The notes beneath the pieces are model-generated. The model saw only the letters and a list, made by a program, of their open reading frames with translations, had not been told where the DNA came from and searched no databases. 46,962 nt of DNA from Gammaproteobacteria bacterium (lineage in GTDB: Bacteria; Pseudomonadota; Gammaproteobacteria; Pseudomonadales; Pseudohongiellaceae): contig PBTW01000023.1 of assembly GCA_002729315.1 (NCBI GenBank), positions 38,603 through 85,564 of the forward strand, given 5' to 3'. This document shows positions 25,549 to 32,737 of the stretch, in pieces. The first letter of the stretch is position 1, and every line of letters begins with the position of its first letter. A program made the translations under genes and the position numbers.

Positions 25549-26901
25549 ATGCACACACGAACCCTCTCAAGTTGTTTTGCTCTGGTAATGGCCGCCCAGT
25601 CGGTATCCGTTCTGAGTGTCAGGGCCAGCGAGGCGCAGATGCACGAGATTGTGGGAGCCGTTTCTGCTGATCGCATTCAGGCCAGTATCGAAACTCTGGT
25701 CGCTTTTGGCACGCGTCATACGCTGTCCGAAGCGCAGTCAGAGGTGCGCGGCATCGGGGCTGCCCGTCGTTGGATCGAAGCGGAATTCAATCGGATTTCT
25801 GATGGCTGTGGTGGTTGCCTAGAAGTATTCACGGTCTCAGGAGTGGTGTCTGGTACGGACAGAATTCCAGATCCTGTTGAAATCGTGAACGTGGTTGCGA
25901 TTCTCAGAGGCACCGAAGATGGCAATCGCTTCGTCATGATGAGCGGTGATATAGATACCCGGGTGAGCGATCCGATGAATGCAAAATCTGATTCCCCGGG
26001 TGCCAATGATAATGGCTCTGGTATGGCCGGTGTGATTGAGGCCGCCAGAGTGCTTAGTCAGTATCGCTTTCCGGGCACTATTGCTTTTGTGGGGCTCTCA
26101 GGCGAAGAGCAGGGTCTCAATGGCGGTTCCATACTGGCGCAGCATGCGATCGACGCTGGTTGGAATATCGATGCTGTCTTAAATAACGACATGATTGGCA
26201 ATATCACGGGCGTCAATGGTGTCATCAACAACACCACCGCGCGGGTATTTTCAGAGGGGACGCGATACGTCGAAACAGAGTCGGAAGCGCGGCAAAGAAG
26301 ATCTCAGGGTGGCGAAGTCGACTCGGCGTCGCGGAATATCGCCAGATATGTCGATGAAATGGCGGACCGATACATTCCAAATCTCGACGTCATGATGATC
26401 TACCGGCTGGACCGTTTCGGGCGTGGCGGACACCATCGGCCCTTTAATGAGGTCGGCTTTCCGGCTGTTCGGATCATGGAGACCAACGAGAACTATACTC
26501 AGCAGCATCAGGACATTCGCATTGAAGACGGTATCGCCTACGGTGACACCATTGAGCATGTGAACTTCGCCTACGCTGCAAAGCTCACTGCGCTTAACTC
26601 AGTGGTTCTGGCCGGCATGGCGAAGGCACCGGCGCCGCCAGCGAGTGTGGAGATTCGAGGCGCAGTGCGACCCAGCACCACTCTGAGCTGGAGTAAAGTG
26701 CAGGGCTCGGCGTCCTACCGGGTGCACTGGCGCCTGACTACCTCACCAACTTGGGATTACAGCCGGAGTGTAGGAGACGTAGACACCTTTACACTGGAGA
26801 ACGTCGTAATCGACAATTATTTTTTTGGTGTGTCCAGCGTTGCTGAAGATGGCAGTCAGAGCCCAGTGGTTTTCCCTGGCCCAGCAGGCTCGTTTGACTA
26901 G
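25549..26901 (+). CDS. Secreted M28-family metallopeptidase with C-terminal FnIII-like domain
   Basis: 450 residues from the ATG at 25549 (GGAG 10 bases upstream), with a signal peptide ending near VRASEA. Zinc site: the bridging Asp is D154 in GANDNGSG, the catalytic Glu pair E186/E187 in SGEEQGLNGG, D214 in NNDMIGN, and H295/H296 in GGHHRPFNEVGFPA. The first ligand, normally His in GHxDS, is replaced: the protein reads GDIDTR (D134-D136). I have seen this GDIDSR-type variant in other bacterial M28 proteins, so it is probably a functional subfamily. The C-terminal 80 residues (PPASVEIRGAVRPSTTLSWS to the end) look like a fibronectin type III domain. Likely an exported aminopeptidase. Confidence 0.9.
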   Translation: MHTRTLSSCFALVMAAQSVSVLSVRASEAQMHEIVGAVSADRIQASIETLVAFGTRHTLSEAQSEVRGIGAARRWIEAEFNRISDGCGGCLEVFTVSGVVSGTDRIPDPVEIVNVVAILRGTEDGNRFVMMSGDIDTRVSDPMNAKSDSPGANDNGSGMAGVIEAARVLSQYRFPGTIAFVGLSGEEQGLNGGSILAQHAIDAGWNIDAVLNNDMIGNITGVNGVINNTTARVFSEGTRYVETESEARQRRSQGGEVDSASRNIARYVDEMADRYIPNLDVMMIYRLDRFGRGGHHRPFNEVGFPAVRIMETNENYTQQHQDIRIEDGIAYGDTIEHVNFAYAAKLTALNSVVLAGMAKAPAPPASVEIRGAVRPSTTLSWSKVQGSASYRVHWRLTTSPTWDYSRSVGDVDTFTLENVVIDNYFFGVSSVAEDGSQSPVVFPGPAGSFD

Positions 26902-27436
26902 CTGGTCACATCAGGCAAAGGCCACTGATCGGCTTCTTGGCTCAATATTAAAAGTCAAAATTTTGGATATATCCCCGCCCCGGGTCATTTGCGACGATTC
27001 AACAGTGCCAGTCGCGCTTTTTTACGGGGTACTATAAGTCCACCATAGATTGTGACCGCGGACGGGAATTTGATGACACCAAATGGTTGGTGGCTTCGGA
27101 TCCGATTTCTGCCGTGATCATGGGGCGCCTGTCGCGGGTGCCCTGTTCTTCTTTTTGATTGGTTTTATCGTTACCTCAGGGCTAATTGATCAGGAATTAC
27201 ACCATCTCTAATTTCTCAAGCACTGATTTCCTTGGACTTATCCTCTGTTTTTTGTTTTCCGGCTGCTCGGTGTTTTTTTTCGCCAGATCGGTTGCTTTTT
27301 GTCGGCCCCGCTGCTAACCCAAGCGCGTCAATTGTGCAGACCACAACGTGACTGATTTGCAAGTTTCTGGCACTCTTATAACGAGAGCAAATAGTTATAA
27401 AAAAGTATCGAAACGCATTAAGTCACGAGGTATCGT
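26902..27436. other. Intergenic region upstream of the acyl-CoA ligase
   Basis: About 535 bases, T-rich. I see no supported gene; a short hydrophobic frame near 27130-27210 lacks a start and ends quickly. The right end carries the inverted repeat at 27376-27400 and the ligase ribosome site (GAGG). No terminator after the M28 stop is evident. Confidence 0.55.
27376..27400. promoter_or_regulatory. Inverted repeat TTATAAC-11-GTTATAA upstream of the acyl-CoA ligase
   Basis: Two exact 7-base arms (27376-27382 and 27394-27400) lie 36 bases before the ligase ATG. The arms contain TATAAC and TATAAA, which could also serve as -10 boxes. A regulator site overlapping the promoter would fit, but neither use is proven. 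Confidence 0.35.
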
Positions 27437-28978
27437 ATGATCCATACCAGCCCACTTCCGGCCATCACTGTCCCTGACACGCTGTTAACGCCCTATGTTC
27501 TGCAGCGTGCTGATCGTCTGCCAGACACCCCCGCTTTGGTGGAGGGCGCCTCCGGCCGCACCCTAACCTACGGAGAATTTTCTGCTGCAGTCAAGTCGCT
27601 CGCTGGCGGCCTAACGGCAAGAGGCTTTGGCAAGGGCGATGTGCTGGCGATCATGGCACCTAACCTGCCTGAATATGCAGTGGCGTTTCATGGCACCGCC
27701 TGGGCCGGAGGGACGGTAACCACGATTAACCCCACCTACACAGCCCATGAAGTTCAGCACCAGCTCAAAGATTCAGGCGCAAAGCTGTTGGTAACGATTT
27801 CTATGTTCCTGGAGATCGCCAGGCAGGCGGCTGAGGAGACAGGAGTAGAGGAAATCTTTACGATTGATCCGAGTGATGCCTCGCCGCTGGCAAAACTGAT
27901 GGGCGAGCCGCTGGCGGAGCAGGTCAAGGTCTCTCCAGATGATGTTGTTGTTCTGCCTTATTCATCCGGAACCACAGGGCTCTCGAAAGGCGTGATGCTG
28001 ACCCACCGGAACTGTGTTGCCAACCTGATTCAGACGACTGCGGTCTTGGCTGTCGACGAAGGAGAGGCGATGCTGTCGTTTTTGCCGTTTTTTCATATTT
28101 ACGGCATGCAGGTTTTGATGAACAACGCTTTGGCGCAGGGCGGCAAGGTAGTCACCATGCCGAGATTTGATCTCGAGCAATTCCTGCAGCTCACTCAGGA
28201 TCATCAGGTAAGGCGAGCATTTGTGGCGCCGCCCATCGTGCTGGCGATGGCGAAGCATCCGATTGTTGAGCAGTACAATCTCACTTCATTGGAATCTGTG
28301 TTCAGTGGCGCTGCGCCATTAGGCGCTGAGCTGGCTGAGGAAGCGGCTGCTCGACTGGGCTGCGAAGTTGTCCAAGGTTACGGGATGACTGAGTTGTCGC
28401 CGGTAAGTCACTCAACCCCCAAAGGTATGTTCAAGCCGGGGACGATTGGCATTCTGATTCCCTCGACCGAGAGTCGGGTGGTAGATTCTGAGACCGGCAA
28501 GGATGTCGGCCTGAATCAAGATGGAGAGATCTGGGTGCGAGGTCCGCAGGTCATGGCGGGTTATCTGAACAACGAACAGGCGACCAAAGAAACTATTGAT
28601 GAAGAAGGCTGGTTACACACCGGAGACATTGGTCACGTTGATGAAGACGGGCATTTCACCATTGTTGACCGCTTGAAAGAGCTCATTAAATACAAGGGGT
28701 TTCAGGTACCTCCAGCCGAACTTGAAGCGCTGCTAGTAACCCACCCGTCTGTCGCTGATGCTGCAGTCATTGGTATTCCGGACGATGAGGCCGGCGAGCT
28801 GCCAAAAGCGTTTGTCGCGTTAAAGGCCGGGGAGGATGCAAGTGCGGAGGACATTCAGCAGTTTGTGGCGGACCAGGTTGCAACTTATAAGCAGATTCGC
28901 ATTCTCGAATTCGTCGACGAGATCCCGAAATCCGCGTCAGGAAAGATTCTGCGCCGCATGCTCCGGGATCAGGGCTAG
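27437..28978 (+). CDS. Acyl-CoA ligase of the 4-coumarate:CoA ligase type
   Basis: 513 residues. Adenylate-forming enzyme that activates a carboxylic acid with ATP and then CoA. The A3 phosphate loop is YSSGTTGLSKG (175-185), A5 is GYGMTE (314-319), A7 is GWLHTGD (391-397), and the C-terminal catalytic lysine is K503 in KSASGKILRR. The substrate pocket segment FFHIYGMQ (219-225) and the GF domain (VDRLKELIKYKGFQVPP) match 4-coumarate-CoA ligases and related medium-chain or aryl acid ligases more than long-chain FadD. Start with a GAGG site. No degradation genes are adjacent, so the acid cannot be named. It stands alone on a T-rich upstream region with a possible operator. Confidence 0.94.
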   Translation: MIHTSPLPAITVPDTLLTPYVLQRADRLPDTPALVEGASGRTLTYGEFSAAVKSLAGGLTARGFGKGDVLAIMAPNLPEYAVAFHGTAWAGGTVTTINPTYTAHEVQHQLKDSGAKLLVTISMFLEIARQAAEETGVEEIFTIDPSDASPLAKLMGEPLAEQVKVSPDDVVVLPYSSGTTGLSKGVMLTHRNCVANLIQTTAVLAVDEGEAMLSFLPFFHIYGMQVLMNNALAQGGKVVTMPRFDLEQFLQLTQDHQVRRAFVAPPIVLAMAKHPIVEQYNLTSLESVFSGAAPLGAELAEEAAARLGCEVVQGYGMTELSPVSHSTPKGMFKPGTIGILIPSTESRVVDSETGKDVGLNQDGEIWVRGPQVMAGYLNNEQATKETIDEEGWLHTGDIGHVDEDGHFTIVDRLKELIKYKGFQVPPAELEALLVTHPSVADAAVIGIPDDEAGELPKAFVALKAGEDASAEDIQQFVADQVATYKQIRILEFVDEIPKSASGKILRRMLRDQG

Positions 28979-29120
28979 GCGGTGGCCGGAACCGCAGCGC
29001 CGCTCAGAGTAAAGCTTCTTGTCGTCGCTCGCGGTGACGGTGATCTTTAGGGACGCTAAACTGATGCAAGGCCGGGAACAAACGGGCCAGCAGGAAAGAG
29101 CAGGTTAGGAAAGGAAATAA

Positions 29121-29804
29121 ATGAAAAAAAACACTCCAATGAAACGCCGAAGATTTCTTGCTGGAGCAGGCCTAGCGGCCGCAGGTGCCTCAGTAGTTGC
29201 AAAGACACAGGCTGAGACCAGCAACGACTCCAGCTTCACCCCACAACGGCATGCCGAAGACCGCTGGATGGATGAGCTTGGCATCAATCACCGCGCGTTT
29301 GTTGACTCCTCTACCGGTCGGGGTGGAATTGCAGCGGTTAACTTTGCCTCCAATATCCTGCGCGCCCATGCCATGGGTTATGGGGGAAGTGACGAGGACT
29401 ATGGCATGGTTGTATGCTTTCGCCACGCTTCAGCGCCGTTTGGTTTTAATGACGCGATGTGGGAGAAATACAGTGAGGTTTTTGTCGGGCGCACCCAGAT
29501 CCACGACAGCAATGGGGACCCGGTGACCCACAACCCGCTTAGCGTGGGGCGCACATATGGCAATCGCGATAATACCCTTGCCAATCTTGCCAACCGTGGC
29601 ATCCATTTCGCCATTTGCAATCTGTCGACGCTCAGTATGGCGGGCATGGTTGCCCGAGCAGCGGGGCGCCAGTCGGATGAGGTCTATCAGGAGTTGGTGG
29701 CGAACGCGGTTCCGAACAGCCATTTTGTTGCCGCTGGCGTACTCGGGGCCACCAGGGCTCAGGAGTACGGTTACGCCTTTATGTACGCAAGTGACGAGGA
29801 TTGA
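29121..29804 (+). CDS. Tat-exported DsrE-like protein of unknown function
   Basis: 227 residues from an ATG with AGGAAAGGA just upstream. Signal: KRRRFLAGAGLAAAG (8-22), a twin-arginine type. The mature domain shows WMDELGINHRAFVDSS, ILRAHAMGYG, YGMVVCFRHASAPFGFNDAMWEKY, RGIHFAICNLSTLSMAG and NSHFVAAGVLGATRAQEYGYAF. This pattern recurs in a family of uncharacterised exported proteins. The alternating strands and the GIHFAIC segment look like a DsrE/DsrF-type fold, in which a Cys at this place (C172 or so) can carry sulfur. Function unknown; sulfur or redox relay is inference only. An inverted repeat at 29881-29907 lies after the stop. Confidence 0.82.
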   Translation: MKKNTPMKRRRFLAGAGLAAAGASVVAKTQAETSNDSSFTPQRHAEDRWMDELGINHRAFVDSSTGRGGIAAVNFASNILRAHAMGYGGSDEDYGMVVCFRHASAPFGFNDAMWEKYSEVFVGRTQIHDSNGDPVTHNPLSVGRTYGNRDNTLANLANRGIHFAICNLSTLSMAGMVARAAGRQSDEVYQELVANAVPNSHFVAAGVLGATRAQEYGYAFMYASDED

Positions 29805-29880
29805 ACGGCCGCTGAAGCATTGACCAACCCCTGCATTCTTTTCGATTTGTTGGTGCCGGTGATGAAGCCGATCACCACAT

Positions 29881-29907
29881 GGTAGAAGCGCCGCTGGCGC
29901 TGCTACC
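29881..29907. repeat. Hairpin after the DsrE-like gene
   Basis: Arms GGTAG-A-AGCGCC and GGCGCT-G-CTACC with a 3-base loop: 11 paired bases with one mismatch. It is 76 bases past the stop of the DsrE-like gene and not followed by a T run, so its role as terminator is doubtful. Confidence 0.4.
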
Positions 29908-29984
29908 GCTCTCGCCCTAAACTCCTGCAATCCCCCACCCATAAATTAGGCTATACTCCGCGCTCGCGCTAAGGAGTCTCAGCC

Positions 29985-31262
29985 ATCAACACCTCAGAAT
30001 CAGCGCCGGAGTCAAAAAAACCGGATGCCCTTAACGTTTTTGCTATTACGCAGTTTCGCTGGCTATTTTTTGGCAACGTCGCTTTCTTTTTTGCAATGCA
30101 GGGCCAGATGCTGACGCGGACCCTGCTGGCCTGGAAACTGACAGGTGAGGCGACGTCGCTGGCTTATATTAATTTGGTGGTCGCGGTTCCTCTGATCTTT
30201 GCTTCCGTACTCGGCGGTGCGATTACCGATCGGGTCGAGCGTCGCCAGTTGGTCGTTGTCGGACAGTCCCTGATTACCGCAAACGAATTTTTTATTCTGA
30301 CCCTGCTGCTGCTAGGCAAGCTGGAATTCTGGCATATGCTTTGTACCGCTTTTGTCGCCGGCTGCGCCTTTCCGTTCATTATGCCGGCGCGCATGGCCAT
30401 TACTATGAAAGTTGTGGGGTCGCAGCGGCTTCAGAGTGCCATGGGCTTTCAGAGTGGGGCAATGAACCTGAACCGTATCCTCGGCCCTGCTGTCATGGGG
30501 CTAATCGTTGGCCAATTTTCTTACGAAGCGGCTTACTATCTGTCTATTGCGCTGTATAGTTTGGCGATAGTCTGCATGTTTGGGGTAGACCGAAGCCGGT
30601 CTGATGAGTCGGGTGCCAAGAAAAAGCCTCTGCTTAAAGATATTGCTCTGGGATTTAGCTACATACGTTCAAACCGACCGGTTCTTGTTTGCCTGCTGTT
30701 TGGCCTGCTGCCGATGTTTCTGGCTATGCCGTTTCAGAATATTCTGGTGATGTTGGCGGAACAGGCGTGGAACGTTGGTGATAGCGGCGTGGGGACTCTG
30801 ATGGCCACTGGCGGCGCGGGTGGTGTCGTGGGTGCTCTGTGGGTAGTGAGACGCGGTGATGATGCAGGACGTATGAAAATGATGCTGGGTAGCACGATTG
30901 CGTTCGGCATCTGTCTGGCGATATTCGTGCTGACGCCTGTTTTTACGATTGCCCTGTTGCCTCTTTTGGCGGCCAACGTTTTTGCCAACGCCAGCCAGAC
31001 GGTGAACAACGCGGCAATTCAGTTGCTGGTCGAGGATAAGGTGCGAGGCAGGATGAGCAGCTTCATGATGCTCTCATTCGGACTGACTCCAATCGGTGTG
31101 TTTCCCATGGCAATCGTGGCAGACAACTTCGGTGCAGTCAGCGCGATTCTGGGTGCTTCTGCGCTGCTGATCGCTATCACAATCGTCTTTTTTCTGCTCA
31201 GTAAAACATTGCGGGCGCTCGATCGAAGCATTGAAGGGGCAATGCTGGCTAGGACGGCCTGA
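29985..31262 (+). CDS. MFS transporter (MFS_3/EntS-like exporter) with a probable AUC start
   Basis: 425 residues if read from ATC at 29985. The in-frame stop at 29970 and the absence of any ATG, GTG or TTG before 30096 leave ATC as the only start that gives a full first helix: FAITQFRWLFFGNVAFFFAMQGQ encodes loop and helix 1. AAGGAG (29971-29976) sits 8 bases before the ATC, ideal spacing, and TATACT at 29952-29957 is a good -10. Starting at 30096 would cut helix 1. About twelve hydrophobic helices, with the MFS loop motif GGAITDRVERRQLV between helices 2 and 3. The family exports siderophores, drugs or metabolites. The substrate is unknown. An ornithine-cyclodeaminase-like gene follows after 137 bases. 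Confidence 0.85.
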   Translation: MNTSESAPESKKPDALNVFAITQFRWLFFGNVAFFFAMQGQMLTRTLLAWKLTGEATSLAYINLVVAVPLIFASVLGGAITDRVERRQLVVVGQSLITANEFFILTLLLLGKLEFWHMLCTAFVAGCAFPFIMPARMAITMKVVGSQRLQSAMGFQSGAMNLNRILGPAVMGLIVGQFSYEAAYYLSIALYSLAIVCMFGVDRSRSDESGAKKKPLLKDIALGFSYIRSNRPVLVCLLFGLLPMFLAMPFQNILVMLAEQAWNVGDSGVGTLMATGGAGGVVGALWVVRRGDDAGRMKMMLGSTIAFGICLAIFVLTPVFTIALLPLLAANVFANASQTVNNAAIQLLVEDKVRGRMSSFMMLSFGLTPIGVFPMAIVADNFGAVSAILGASALLIAITIVFFLLSKTLRALDRSIEGAMLARTA

Positions 31263-31399
31263 GCGTCCTCTGAATCGCTTGCCAAGGCACTCCGGCTGAT
31301 ACTGCGACATCAGAGAAGGCCGCTAGGCGGTTGGCCTCAACTCATTACTTTGGCGGGCTTTTCTTGGATTATAGGATCCCTACTTTCCTTGGTGGACTG

Positions 31400-32362
31400 A
31401 TGCTGCAACCGCAATATATCGACCGCTTTACCCAACTGGATCGACTCTGCTGGCAAGGGGTGATTGATGCCCTCATTGCCGGCCACCGATTGCCGCGAGC
31501 AGCCATTACAGACACCGTTCTGGCCCAAGGCCCCAATCGCCTGCTAAATCGTTCAGCTCGGATTGATGGCCTGGGCTATGTCGTAAAAAGTGTCACTGTT
31601 TTCCCGAATAATCCTGATCGAGAGCAATTTTTGCCGAGTGTGCAGGGTATTTGCACAGTGTTCGACGAATGCACGGGACAGGTTCGCGCCTTGATTGACA
31701 GCGAGCTACTAACTTACTGGAAAACCGCTGCCGACAGTGTTCTAGGGGCCAGGCTGCTGGGCCCGGCTGAACCCGAACATCTGGTTATCATAGGTGCAGG
31801 ACAGGTAGCTCGTTCATTGATCGACGCATATACTGCGCTATTCCCTTCAATCGAAATAGTGACGCTTTGCGTTCGACGAATTCAATCGGCGAAATGGCTC
31901 AAGCAATTCGTGGCAGCTGACAAAAAACTTCATCCCTTTACTCTGCAAGTATCCACAGACAAAGCCGCCGTAGTTCCGCGAGGCGATATTGTCGTCACGG
32001 CCACAACTTCAGAAACGCCCGTATTGCAAGGCAGTTGGTTAAAGACTGGGGTTCATGTGGATCTGGTAGGGGCCTACACGATCGACACGCGGGAAGCGGA
32101 CGACACCACATTACAGCGCGGCAATCTTTATGTGGACAGTCGCGATACAACAGTAGACCACATAGGTGAGCTGGTGATCCCTCTGGCTTCAGGGGCTATT
32201 GGGCCTGACAGTGTGCTGGGTGACCTTTACGACTTACTTAATCGAGCGGCTAAAGCTCAAAAGGAACCGAGGAATTCGAAGCAAATCACTGTATTTAAAA
32301 ATGGTGGTGGCGCTCACCTCGATCTGATGGTGGCTAATTATCTAATGTCGCTGGACCCTTGA
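31400..32362 (+). CDS. Ornithine cyclodeaminase/mu-crystallin family protein
   Basis: 320 residues from the ATG at 31400 (GGTGGA upstream). The frame is open upstream to a TTG at 31331, but those residues do not fit the family. Substrate and NAD domains: LTYWKTAADSVLGARLLGP, the Rossmann IIGAGQVARSLIDAY, and HVDLVGAYTIDTREADD, which contains the conserved catalytic Asp (HVDLVGAY). Members convert ornithine to proline, reduce pyrroline-2-carboxylate, or act as NAD-dependent imine reductases or alanine dehydrogenases; which one cannot be read from the sequence. Gene ends overlapping the last 25 bases of the convergent glutaredoxin gene. Cytosolic. Confidence 0.9.
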   Translation: MLQPQYIDRFTQLDRLCWQGVIDALIAGHRLPRAAITDTVLAQGPNRLLNRSARIDGLGYVVKSVTVFPNNPDREQFLPSVQGICTVFDECTGQVRALIDSELLTYWKTAADSVLGARLLGPAEPEHLVIIGAGQVARSLIDAYTALFPSIEIVTLCVRRIQSAKWLKQFVAADKKLHPFTLQVSTDKAAVVPRGDIVVTATTSETPVLQGSWLKTGVHVDLVGAYTIDTREADDTTLQRGNLYVDSRDTTVDHIGELVIPLASGAIGPDSVLGDLYDLLNRAAKAQKEPRNSKQITVFKNGGGAHLDLMVANYLMSLDP

Positions 32363-32625
32363 GGGCCCTCGCCTGCTTTGAATAGTTGAGCGAAACTCCC
32401 GTCCGAAAGCGCGATTGTGAGTTCTCGGTGACCACCCACGGAGCGCTCCCCGACAAAGATTTGGGGAAGCGTAGACTGACCTGTGAGTTCTAGTAATTCG
32501 GAACGTAACGCGGGGTTGCAATCTGCCGCGATTTCTTCGAATGCATAGCCGTTTTCTTCAAGCAGACGCATGGCTGCAGTACAAAAGCCACAAAGCTGTC
32601 TTGTGTAGATCTTGATCTGGAGCAT
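32338..32625 (-). CDS. grxC: Glutaredoxin with a CGFC active site
   Basis: 95 residues, glutaredoxin 3 size. The thioredoxin fold begins with LQIKIYTRQLCGFCTAAM. The active site is C12-G-F-C15 instead of the usual CPYC. The cis-Pro segment STLPQIFV and the glutathione-binding GGHRELTIA match GrxC. Reduces disulfides with glutathione in the cytosol. The C-terminal end overlaps the ornithine-cyclodeaminase gene by 25 bases, tail to tail. The start ATG at 32625 fits the family. No SD stronger than AAG-rich sequence is visible upstream. Confidence 0.9.
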   Translation of the reverse strand: MLQIKIYTRQLCGFCTAAMRLLEENGYAFEEIAADCNPALRSELLELTGQSTLPQIFVGERSVGGHRELTIALSDGSFAQLFKAGEGPQGSSDIR

Positions 32626-32687
32626 GGGGTTCTGTGACTTATGTATGTCTTGAGAAGGGCGGTGTGACCCTTCGGTGGGAAAAATGA

Positions 32688-32717
32688 AAAACGGCGGTGA
32701 TCACTCACCGCCGTTTT
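32688..32717 (-). terminator. Rho-independent terminator of the TonB receptor gene
   Basis: Perfect 13-bp stem (AAAACGGCGGTGA and its complement) with a 4-base loop, 20 bases past the receptor stop. On the minus strand it is followed by TTTTT-type sequence (TTTTTCATTTTT). Confidence 0.85.
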
Positions 32718-32737
32718 GTTTTAACCAGCTACCTTTC

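Noticed and set aside
27110-27215. Short hydrophobic frame (ALFFFLIGFIVTS) that might be a broken membrane gene
   Set aside because: No start codon, quick stop, and no continuing frame on either side, so a T-rich stretch explains it.
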